Positions 57,568 to 64,000 of a stretch of DNA of 64,000 bases are shown here, in pieces. The notes beneath the pieces were generated by a model. The model was not told where the DNA came from. It saw only the letters and a list, made by a program, of their open reading frames with translations, and did not search any database. Position numbers and translations under genes: made by a program. Each line of letters opens with the position of its first letter. The first letter of the stretch is position 1. This DNA is from Mesorhizobium sp. dw_380 (GTDB lineage: Bacteria > Pseudomonadota > Alphaproteobacteria > Rhizobiales > Rhizobiaceae), in contig NZ_JAFFIW010000013.1 of NCBI RefSeq assembly GCF_018588885.1, positions 100,428-164,427 on the forward strand, read 5' to 3'.

Positions 57568-59120
57568 CAGGCGTTCGTGCCCGGTTGGTCGACGTAACGC
57601 GGAAACACACCTTCCGGCACGGGCAAGGCAGCACCCGACACAAGCGCATGATCGGCGTGGACATGCACGAAGTCGCGCTTGTCCGCCGGCACCGCCAGCA
57701 GGTCAAGCAGCTTCGTGGCCGATCCCGGAATGAAGGGTTGGCATAGAACCGCCACACGCCGCACCACCTCGGCTGTCGTCCACAGCACCGTTTCCATACG
57801 CTCCGGATTGGTCTTCTTCAGCGCCCATGGCTCCTGTCCGGCGAAGTAGCGGTCGGCTTCCGCCACCACGCCGAAGATCGCCGCCAGCGCCAGATGGATG
57901 CCTTGTTCGGCCATAGCCTTGCGGGCGGTGGCCAGAGCGGCGGCAGCCTGGTCGAGGATCGCCTTGTCGGCATCCGTCAGGTCGCCGCGCTTCGGCACCA
58001 CGCCGCCGCAGTTCTTGGCGATCATCGACAGCGAACGCTGCGCCAGATTGCCGAGGCCGTTGGCAAGATCGGCATTGGTGCGGTTGACGATCGCCTCGTG
58101 GCTGTAGCTGCCGTCCTGGCCGAACGGCACTTCGCGCAGGAAGAAGTAGCGCACCTGGTCGAGTCCGTAGTGCTCGATCATGGCGAACGGGTCGATGACG
58201 TTGCCGACCGATTTCGACATCTTCTCGCCGCGGTTGAACAGGAAGCCGTGGCCGAAGACGCGCTTCGGCAGCGGGATTCCGGCCGACATCAAGAAGGCCG
58301 GCCAGTAGATGGCGTGGAAGCGGACGATGTCCTTGCCGATGATGTGCGCATCGGCCGGCCAGAATCGCCATTTCTCGTCATTTTCATCGGGATAGCCGAC
58401 ACCGGTGATGTAATTGGTCAACGCGTCGACCCAGACATACATCACGTGCTTGTCGTCGCCGGGCACCGGAACGCCCCAATCGAAAGTGGTGCGCGAGATC
58501 GACAAATCCTTCAGCCCCGATTTGACGAAGCTCATCACCTCGTTGCGTCGCTCGGCCGGGCCGATGAAGTCGGGCTGGTTTTCGTAAAGCGCGATCAGCT
58601 TGTCCTGGTAGGCCGAAAGGCGGAAGAAATAGCTCTCTTCCTCGACCCATTCGACTGGCGTTCCCTGCGGCCCATAGCGGACATTGTCGGGACGGACCTC
58701 CGTCTCCTCCTCGCCGTAATAGGCTTCGTCGCGGACCGAGTACCAGCCGGCATAGCCACCCTTGTAGATGTCGCCATTGGCATCCATCGCCTTCCAGATC
58801 GCCTGCGAGGACGCGTAGTGACGCTCTTCCGTGGTGCGGATGAAGTCGTCGTTGGAGGCGTTGAGCGCGGCTGCCATGCGTTTGAAATCGGCTGAATTGC
58901 GGTCGGCCAGCTCGCGTGCCGCGACGCCTTCGCGCTTCGCCGTCTGCAGCATCTTGATGCCGTGCTCGTCAGTGCCGGTGAGGAAGAAGACCTGCTTGCC
59001 GTCGAGCCGCTGGAAGCGCGCAAGCGCGTCGGTGGCGATCAGTTCGTAGGCATGGCCGATATGCGGCTTGCCGTTCGGATAGGAAATCGCGGTCGTGATG
59101 TAGAATGTGTCGCGTGACAT
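57567..59120 (-). CDS. metG: Methionyl-tRNA synthetase
   Basis: 517 residues from ATG 59120 ([26 protein letters not shown]); the frame extends to 59207 without support. Class I signatures are HIGH (PHIGHAYEL) and KMSKS ([10 protein letters not shown]). The zinc-finger region reads [14 protein letters not shown] with no Cys, so this is the zinc-less, C-terminally short MetG form. Methionine-site blocks include [13 protein letters not shown] and the anticodon-binding helices near the C-terminus. It charges initiator and elongator tRNA(Met). The C-terminal dimerisation domain is absent. Confidence 0.95.
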   Translation of the reverse strand: MSRDTFYITTAISYPNGKPHIGHAYELIATDALARFQRLDGKQVFFLTGTDEHGIKMLQTAKREGVAARELADRNSADFKRMAAALNASNDDFIRTTEERHYASSQAIWKAMDANGDIYKGGYAGWYSVRDEAYYGEEETEVRPDNVRYGPQGTPVEWVEEESYFFRLSAYQDKLIALYENQPDFIGPAERRNEVMSFVKSGLKDLSISRTTFDWGVPVPGDDKHVMYVWVDALTNYITGVGYPDENDEKWRFWPADAHIIGKDIVRFHAIYWPAFLMSAGIPLPKRVFGHGFLFNRGEKMSKSVGNVIDPFAMIEHYGLDQVRYFFLREVPFGQDGSYSHEAIVNRTNADLANGLGNLAQRSLSMIAKNCGGVVPKRGDLTDADKAILDQAAAALATARKAMAEQGIHLALAAIFGVVAEADRYFAGQEPWALKKTNPERMETVLWTTAEVVRRVAVLCQPFIPGSATKLLDLLAVPADKRDFVHVHADHALVSGAALPVPEGVFPRYVDQPGTNA

Positions 59121-59203
59121 GAATGAACCGTCATGAATGTCTGAATGGAAGCCGTGGCGGTGGATATCGCATCGAGACGGCATTTGCCATCCCGGTGGGG
59201 CCG

Positions 59204-60259
59204 TCACATTCGCATTGCAGAATTCAGGCGGTCGATCATGGTCAAGGCGTGCTGCTTCTTGTCGAGATTATAGGTATCGGTCTCAGATATAGCGTCCAGC
59301 GCCTCATGCCAAGTGTCCGACAATGCTTTCGCCCTTGCGAGATCGCCGGCCAGGGCGGCCTGGCTTGCCGCGTCCGACAATAAATCAAGTGCACGGCGAT
59401 TGAAGATGTCGAACTGGATCGCCTGGTCGCGGCCGGCAACGGCTTCGGCGAGGCGGTAGGCTCCACCGACGTCGCTCCTTCCTGCCGCGACCAGCGTGTC
59501 GAGGGTCTGGGCGATCTCCAGCCCGCCATATTGCGTCAAAAGGATCGCGTTGCGGGCGCTGCCCCCTGCCCGCTCGACCAATGCCGCTCGCGCGGCCGGA
59601 TCGTCCGGTGGTGGTGCTTCGGCGGTCTTCAGCACCGCCAGCAGTTCGTCGGCGTCGAGGGGCGTCAGGCGCACGACCTGGCAGCGCGAGCGGATCGTCG
59701 GCAGCAGGCTGCCCGGCGCGTGGACGATGAGAATGAACAGCGTTCGTGCCGGCGGCTCCTCAAGGTTCTTCAGCAAGGCATTGGCGGCATTGGCATTCAT
59801 GTCATCGGCCGGGTCGACGATGACCACCCGATAGCTGCCGTCGTGTGAGGTCAGCGACAGGAAGCGGTTGACCTTGCGGATCTCGTCGACGGTGACGACG
59901 GTCTTGAAGCTCTTGGTCTTGTCGTTCAGCGGACGGGTGAGATGCAACACGCCCGGGTGCGCCCCGGTTGCGATCTGGCGAATCAATGGCGAGGCCGGAT
60001 CAGGCACGGCAAGGCTTTCCGGGGCCTGCTCGAAGGCTGGGTGCTTCAGCAGGTGATGCGCGAGATGGAAAGCGAGCGTTGCCTTGCCGATGCCGACTGG
60101 TCCGGCGAAGATCAGCGCATGCGGCAGTTTTCCCGCGCGATAGGCGGCGGCGAGCATGCCGGCCGCCTGCCCGTGTCCGACCAGACGAGGCGTTTCCGAT
60201 GGTTCGGGCACGCCGTCCAGCGTGTCATGCTGTTCCGGCGCGATGCGTTCGAAGATCAT
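59204..60259 (-). CDS. holB: DNA polymerase III subunit delta'
   Basis: A 351-residue AAA+ clamp-loader subunit. It opens with [42 protein letters not shown] (Walker-A-like GPVGIGKAT), then [49 protein letters not shown] and [14 protein letters not shown]. This is the RuvB-like delta' pattern. The zinc module of E. coli delta' is absent, as in alphaproteobacteria. Its start overlaps the tmk stop by four bases. Confidence 0.94.
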   Translation of the reverse strand: MIFERIAPEQHDTLDGVPEPSETPRLVGHGQAAGMLAAAYRAGKLPHALIFAGPVGIGKATLAFHLAHHLLKHPAFEQAPESLAVPDPASPLIRQIATGAHPGVLHLTRPLNDKTKSFKTVVTVDEIRKVNRFLSLTSHDGSYRVVIVDPADDMNANAANALLKNLEEPPARTLFILIVHAPGSLLPTIRSRCQVVRLTPLDADELLAVLKTAEAPPPDDPAARAALVERAGGSARNAILLTQYGGLEIAQTLDTLVAAGRSDVGGAYRLAEAVAGRDQAIQFDIFNRRALDLLSDAASQAALAGDLARAKALSDTWHEALDAISETDTYNLDKKQHALTMIDRLNSAMRM

Positions 60260-60930
60260 ACCGGTGCGGCCTGCCTGTTGCGCGCCGGAGCTTTCGCCTC
60301 CAAAGCCGCGAACACGGCGGCGGTGACGACGTCCTCCACCGTGTCGGGATCGGCGGATGCGTCGACGACAATGCAGCGTTCCGGCTCGGCCCGGGCGATC
60401 GCCAGAAAGGCCTCGCGGCGGGCCTGGTGGATATCAAGCGTTTCCTTTTCGAAACGGTCGGCACCGGCATCGCTGCCGCGCCGCAGCGTTGCGCGCTTCA
60501 GGCCCTCGGCCGGATCGATATCGAAGATCAGCGTCATGTCGGGCATCATGCCGTTGATGGCGACCTGTTCCAGCGCCGTCATGAACGCCGGGTCGATCCC
60601 GCCGGTTACGCCCTGGTAGACGCGCGAGGAATCCAGGAAACGGTCGCAAAGCACGATGGAGCCGCGCTCGACCGCCGGCCGGATGACCTGCTCGACATGG
60701 TCGGAACGCGCGGCAGCGAAGAGCAGCGCTTCCATCTTCGGCCCGAATGGCTCCGCAGCGCCTGAAAGCAGCACATGCCTGACCGCCTCGGCGCCCGGCG
60801 AGCCGCCCGGTTCGCGCGTCAGCAGGACATCATACTTCTTGGCGCGCATCTTTCTCGCCAGCCGCTCGATCTGCGTCGACTTGCCTGCGCCCTCGCCGCC
60901 TTCAAAGGTGATGAAAAATCCGCGCGCCAA
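60256..60930 (-). CDS. tmk: Thymidylate kinase
   Basis: About 224 residues from TTG 60930 ([19 protein letters not shown]), nine bases after AGAGG. A more upstream ATG at 61002 would add 24 residues of non-family sequence. P-loop is [20 protein letters not shown]-region [20 protein letters not shown], dTMP site [18 protein letters not shown] and [12 protein letters not shown]. It phosphorylates dTMP to dTDP for DNA synthesis. Clusters with holB in the usual proteobacterial order. Confidence 0.94.
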   Translation of the reverse strand: MARGFFITFEGGEGAGKSTQIERLARKMRAKKYDVLLTREPGGSPGAEAVRHVLLSGAAEPFGPKMEALLFAAARSDHVEQVIRPAVERGSIVLCDRFLDSSRVYQGVTGGIDPAFMTALEQVAINGMMPDMTLIFDIDPAEGLKRATLRRGSDAGADRFEKETLDIHQARREAFLAIARAEPERCIVVDASADPDTVEDVVTAAVFAALEAKAPARNRQAAPV

Positions 60931-61012
60931 TCGAAAGAGCCTCTGTCCATGTTGGAGTGGATTGTTGCGCTCTAGATAGTCCGCGTTCGGGGAAACGTCC
61001 ATGCTGTCGGCG

Positions 61013-62176
61013 TTATCGCAGCCAGCCGATCGCCAGTTCCTTGACGGCATCGAGCGCGCGTTGCGGCAACGTGCCGACGCCGATCGTTTCGGCGGCGAAA
61101 AGCGGCGTCTCCTGGCTCAGCGTGTCGCCGATCCATACGCGCAGCGCGCCTACCGGCTGGCCCTCCTCCACCGGTGCGGCGACCGGGCCGGTGTAGACGA
61201 TCCTGGCCGTCAGCTTGTCGCGGTTGGTGATCGGCAGGAAGATGTCGATCGGCCCTTTTGCCTTCAACGTCACGCCGGATTTCGCACCGCCAAAAACCTG
61301 GGCCTCGCCGACCACCTCGTCCCTGGCGAAGATCTCGGTCTTCTCGAAGGAGCGCGCGCCCCAGTCGAGCAGCTTCCGCGCTTCCTCGGCGCGTTCCTTG
61401 TCATTGGCCAGCCCGCTCATTGCCGCGATCACCCGTGTTCCGTTGTGGCTGGCCGAAGCGACGATGCCGAAACCGGACGCCTCGCTCGCGCCGACAGCCA
61501 GGCCATCAGCGCCAATATCCATGGCCAGCAGCGGGTTCCGGTTCTTTTGCGTGATCTTGTTCCAGGTGAAATCCTTGAGGCCATAGTAGCGATAGAAATC
61601 CGGATAATCACGCCACAGATGCAGGGCCAACTGCGCCAGTTCGCGCACGGTCGTCTGCTGGCCGTCGGCAGGCAAGCCGGTCGAATTGACGAAAGTCGAT
61701 GTTTTCAGACCGATCTGGCGGGCGCGCTCGGTCATCTCTCCGGCAAAATTGTCCTCGGATCCTGCCATGCCTTCGGCAATCACGATACAGCCATCATTGG
61801 CCGCCTGCACGGTCACGCCCTGGATCAGGTCTTCGAGGCGGATTGCCGACTTGAGCTTGGCAAACATCGTCGATGTTCCCGACGGCGCGCCGCCCTTGCG
61901 CCACGCGTTTTCGCTCACCACGAACGTGTCGTCGAGCTTGAGGCGCCCGGATTTGATGGCGTTGAAAACCACTTCCATGGTCATCAGCTTGGCCGTCGAG
62001 GCCGGTGGAATCGGCTTGTCGGCATCTTTCGAGAACAGCACGGTGCCGGTGTCGGCATCGATCATGAAGGCCTGTGCGGCCTTGGTCTCGAAAAGCTGCG
62101 CGTGGGCTGGAGCAAGGGAAAGCAGGAGGCCGAGAAGAAAAACCCCGGCGAAAGGCTGAAGCAAGCGAAACTGCAT
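61013..62176 (-). CDS. D,D-carboxypeptidase-like penicillin-binding protein with altered SxN and KTG motifs
   Basis: A 387-residue exported protein: signal peptide about 1-26 ([14 protein letters not shown]), S11 peptidase domain 27-260 and a C-terminal PBP5-type domain (about 280-375). The SxxK motif is intact as [10 protein letters not shown] (Ser60, Lys63). At the SxN site it reads VQAANDGC (Ala125-Asn127), so Ser is replaced. At the KTG site it reads [16 protein letters not shown], with AVG (227-229) for KTG. Both changes are unusual for an active DD-carboxypeptidase. It may bind but not cleave, or use altered chemistry. It lies 82 bases upstream of the tmk start. Confidence 0.85.
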   Translation of the reverse strand: MQFRLLQPFAGVFLLGLLLSLAPAHAQLFETKAAQAFMIDADTGTVLFSKDADKPIPPASTAKLMTMEVVFNAIKSGRLKLDDTFVVSENAWRKGGAPSGTSTMFAKLKSAIRLEDLIQGVTVQAANDGCIVIAEGMAGSEDNFAGEMTERARQIGLKTSTFVNSTGLPADGQQTTVRELAQLALHLWRDYPDFYRYYGLKDFTWNKITQKNRNPLLAMDIGADGLAVGASEASGFGIVASASHNGTRVIAAMSGLANDKERAEEARKLLDWGARSFEKTEIFARDEVVGEAQVFGGAKSGVTLKAKGPIDIFLPITNRDKLTARIVYTGPVAAPVEEGQPVGALRVWIGDTLSQETPLFAAETIGVGTLPQRALDAVKELAIGWLR

Positions 62177-62273
62177 GAAATTCGACCCATTGGCCGGTCC
62201 TCCGGCAAGCCCGCGAAACTATCGGGCTTTTTCCAGGACGGATCAACTGTCCAAAGGAGTATCGGCTCTCAAT

Positions 62274-63503
62274 TCAGTTGCGCACAGCCAAAGCATCGGG
62301 TGCGCCGTGCGACCACGCCGCTTGCAGCAACTCGTCCAGGCCGCCACGGCCATTCGGATAAAGATTGACCGCATACCAGTCATTGCCGTCGAGATCGGAA
62401 CGCTGGATCTCCGTTCGGCCAAAGGGCTCGAGTGCCGCTGCCACGCGTTTGGCTTCGGCGGCGTCGTCGAACGTGCCGGCGGCGACATAGTCGGAGTTGG
62501 ACGGCGAAGCTTGCGGATTCGATTTCTTCCACGACTGCAGGATGTCGGCCGGCGACATGCCGCTGTCGTCCAATGCGGCGAAGACATCCGCGCGTCGCAC
62601 GCGCTCATCGGCATAGGACAGCGAGGCCATCGCGAATGGCGACTGCGGTGGGAGACCGATCCCGGGCCGTTCGGGAACGATCGGTCCGAAATCGGGCAGC
62701 ACCAGGTCACCGAAAGCCGGCGCCTGCGCCGACAAGGCCGGCTGCGCCGCAACTACTTGTCCGGAATCCGTCAGCTGGCCCGGGAACGGTGCGGCGGTCG
62801 CGCCCACCGGCACGCTGGGCGAAGGTCCGTTCATAGCGACCATGACGCCGCTCGGTAAACCATCCGAGGGGTCCGGAATCCTGTTGCCTGGATGGTAGGA
62901 TGCCATCAGGTACTGATCGTCATCGCCGTCGAGCGGCGCGCGACCGACATATTCGACCTTGACCTTCGCGGTGCCGACCTTGGCATAGTCGAGCATCTGC
63001 GCGGCACGCTCAGAGACGTCGATGATGCGGCCCTCATGATAGGGGCCGCGGTCGTTGACGCGCACGATGACCGAACTGCCGGTTTCGAGGTTGGTGACGC
63101 GGGCGTAACTCGGCAGCGGCATGGTCGGATGCGCGGCGGTCAGATGCGTCGTGTCGTAGACTTCACCATTGGCGGTCAGCCGGCCGTGGAAGGCGTCGCC
63201 ATACCAGGAAGCCAGGCCGACCTTGGCGTAGCGCTTGTCTTCCTTGGGATAGTACCACTTGCCGCGCACCTGATAGGGTTTGCCGAGCTGATCGCGGCCG
63301 CCGCCGCGCCGCATGAAGGCCACGCGCGGGCTCGCCTTCACGCCATATTCGGTTTCGGAGAAATATTCCTTGGAACGAGGCTTGGGATTCACCATTCCCT
63401 TCGGCTCAGGCTGCGACGCGCAGGCCGCCAGCAGCGCAGCCGACGCGGCAAACAGCGTAAGCGTGGAAGCGCAACGAAGACGCGGGCGCGTCGTAGCCTG
63501 CAT
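62274..63503 (-). CDS. rlpA: RlpA-family septal ring lytic transglycosylase (lipoprotein)
   Basis: 409 residues from ATG 63503 (MQATTRPRLRCAST); the frame extends to 63587 in non-family sequence. Signal peptide with lipobox LLAAC at about residue 28. The RlpA double-psi beta-barrel domain follows: YAKVGLASWYGDAFHGRLTANGEVYD, THLTAAHPTMPLPSYARVTNLETG, VIVRVNDRGPYHEGRIIDVSERAAQML. A long Pro-rich linker leads to a SPOR-like C-terminal domain (about 330-400, DYVAAGTFDDAAEAKRVAAAL...). It cleaves denuded glycan strands at the division septum. Confidence 0.9.
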   Translation of the reverse strand: MQATTRPRLRCASTLTLFAASAALLAACASQPEPKGMVNPKPRSKEYFSETEYGVKASPRVAFMRRGGGRDQLGKPYQVRGKWYYPKEDKRYAKVGLASWYGDAFHGRLTANGEVYDTTHLTAAHPTMPLPSYARVTNLETGSSVIVRVNDRGPYHEGRIIDVSERAAQMLDYAKVGTAKVKVEYVGRAPLDGDDDQYLMASYHPGNRIPDPSDGLPSGVMVAMNGPSPSVPVGATAAPFPGQLTDSGQVVAAQPALSAQAPAFGDLVLPDFGPIVPERPGIGLPPQSPFAMASLSYADERVRRADVFAALDDSGMSPADILQSWKKSNPQASPSNSDYVAAGTFDDAAEAKRVAAALEPFGRTEIQRSDLDGNDWYAVNLYPNGRGGLDELLQAAWSHGAPDALAVRN

Positions 63504-63776
63504 TTTCCTGAAATCCCCTACAGTCTCAATCAAGACGCCGTAATTTTGAACAGCAGAGGAGCCAAAGCACTCACTCGGCAACACCAACGACGCCCTGAAC
63601 CCCGATCCTTTGTGCGCAGGAATTGTTTATCACGGTATTAATCGATTGTGGCCGGAACCGGGCAAGATTGTGACGCCTGCCCGCCATGTCGGACAGGAAA
63701 CGCGCACGAACCTGCGTGCTGGTTGACAGGCCTTTGTCGGGCACACTAGATCATTCGCATGTGACGGACAGTCACT

Positions 63777-63866
63777 GGAGGGATGGCCGAGCGGTTTAAG
63801 GCACCGGTCTTGAAAACCGGCGTGGGCGCAAGTTCACCGTGGGTTCGAATCCCACTCCCTCCGCCA
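63777..63866 (+). tRNA. tRNA-Ser (anticodon UGA)
   Basis: A 90-base class II tRNA including an encoded CCA end. The acceptor stem GGAGGGA pairs with TCCCTCC (63856-63862), with discriminator G and CCA 63864-63866. The anticodon arm CCGGT-CTTGAAA-ACCGG gives anticodon TGA at 63811-63813. A long variable arm (GTGGGCGCAAGTTCACC region) and T-arm GTGGGTTCGAATCCCAC are present. It reads UCA and related serine codons. Confidence 0.96.
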
Positions 63867-63888
63867 TATGGCACCATGTACGGCCCGG

Positions 63889-63927
63889 AGACATGGGTAA
63901 CAGAATGTACCTCAGACATGGGTGACA
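63889..63927. repeat. Direct 14-base repeat at the edge of the mobile-element remnant
   Basis: AGACATGGGTAACA (63889-63902) and AGACATGGGTGACA (63914-63927) differ at one base and are 25 bases apart. The reverse complement (TGTCACCCATGTCT) matches motifs I recall at the ends of IS481-like insertion sequences in rhizobia. They may be terminal and subterminal transposase sites. Confidence 0.45.
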
Positions 63928-64000
63928 ACCTCGTGCCGAACGGGTTGTCGATGGTCTGCAAGGTCCTCTGTTCCAGGTCGATATATCCCAGATCATAGTG
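63914..64000 (-). pseudogene. C-terminal end of an IS481-like transposase/integrase, running off the window
   Basis: Read on the minus strand from the window edge, the frame gives HYDLGYIDLEQRTLQ, then TIDNPFGTRLSPMS. I recall this as the usual C-terminal end of IS481-type rhizobial transposases, which normally stop soon after. Here no stop follows, and the frame runs on into the tRNA-Ser complement to 63746, so the 3' end may be damaged or fused. Only about 29 codons are visible, so the call is tentative. It lies 47 bases from the tRNA gene. Confidence 0.45.

Noticed and set aside
63746..63961. A minus-strand frame containing GVGFEPT-like sequence across tRNA-Ser.
   Set aside because: This is the known artefact of translating the complement of a tRNA gene; the tRNA itself explains the sequence. 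Only the part right of 63914 is kept as a transposase tail.

Overview
The window is about 64 kb of high-GC chromosomal DNA from an alphaproteobacterium of the order Hyphomicrobiales (Rhizobiales). A Mesorhizobium-like organism fits best. The grounds are the gene order dusB(nifR3)-ntrB-ntrC-ntrY-ntrX-dat-hfq-hflX, the fused ispDF gene, a pyruvate dehydrogenase E1-beta with its own lipoyl domain, rhizobial-type short palindromic repeats, and an ald gene with a divergent Lrp-type regulator. The genus is inferred; nothing here names the organism directly. Most of the window is core chromosome. The accessory-looking stretches are about 7.3-12.7 kb, 53.9-54.9 kb and the extreme right end.

Layout. 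0-7.3 kb: pccB (cut by the left edge), a DEAD-box helicase behind a structured leader, an alpha/beta hydrolase, a short-chain dehydrogenase, then cysK overlapping an AlaX-type editing gene. 7.3-12.7 kb: an outer-membrane beta-barrel gene followed by an alpha/beta hydrolase, divergent from a cytochrome P450. The P450 converges on a tight minus-strand operon of a HlyC-like acyltransferase, an alpha/beta hydrolase lacking its expected catalytic histidine, and a Stf0-type sulfotransferase. This is the most promising candidate for an undescribed system. 12.8-26.2 kb: housekeeping and metabolic genes (sulfurtransferase, GNAT, DUF1203, ald/lrp, 5-FCL, NDH-2, periplasmic 2',3'-cyclic phosphodiesterase, cyclopropane synthase, Dabb, VOC, kdsA, dodecin, PRC-barrel) and a 41-residue lipoprotein candidate.

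26.4-36.9 kb: a central-carbon block. It holds eno, ftsB, pdhA-pdhB-pdhC, an SGNH hydrolase, lpdA, a GlsB/YeaQ membrane protein, lipA and a COQ10/RatA-type START protein, so the pyruvate dehydrogenase subunits, their E3 and the enzyme that makes their lipoyl cofactor lie together. The pdhC linker contains a GC-rich multi-hairpin repeat read in frame. 36.3-38.1 kb (minus): cinA-type amidase and ispDF. 38.3-48.5 kb: the nitrogen-regulation operon and the hfq-hflX pair.

48.5-55.9 kb: mazG and an aromatic/aspartate aminotransferase (minus), an ECF sigma/anti-sigma pair, a Bax-inhibitor-1 family protein, an aldose-1-epimerase-like gene, a PIN toxin-antitoxin pair with a palindromic operator candidate, and a GNAT. 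55.9-63.5 kb (minus): tmk-holB-metG-tatD-MBL hydrolase, preceded by a DacF-like PBP with altered SxN and KTG motifs and an RlpA lipoprotein. The window ends with tRNA-Ser(UGA) and what looks like the tail of a transposase/integrase gene running off the right edge.
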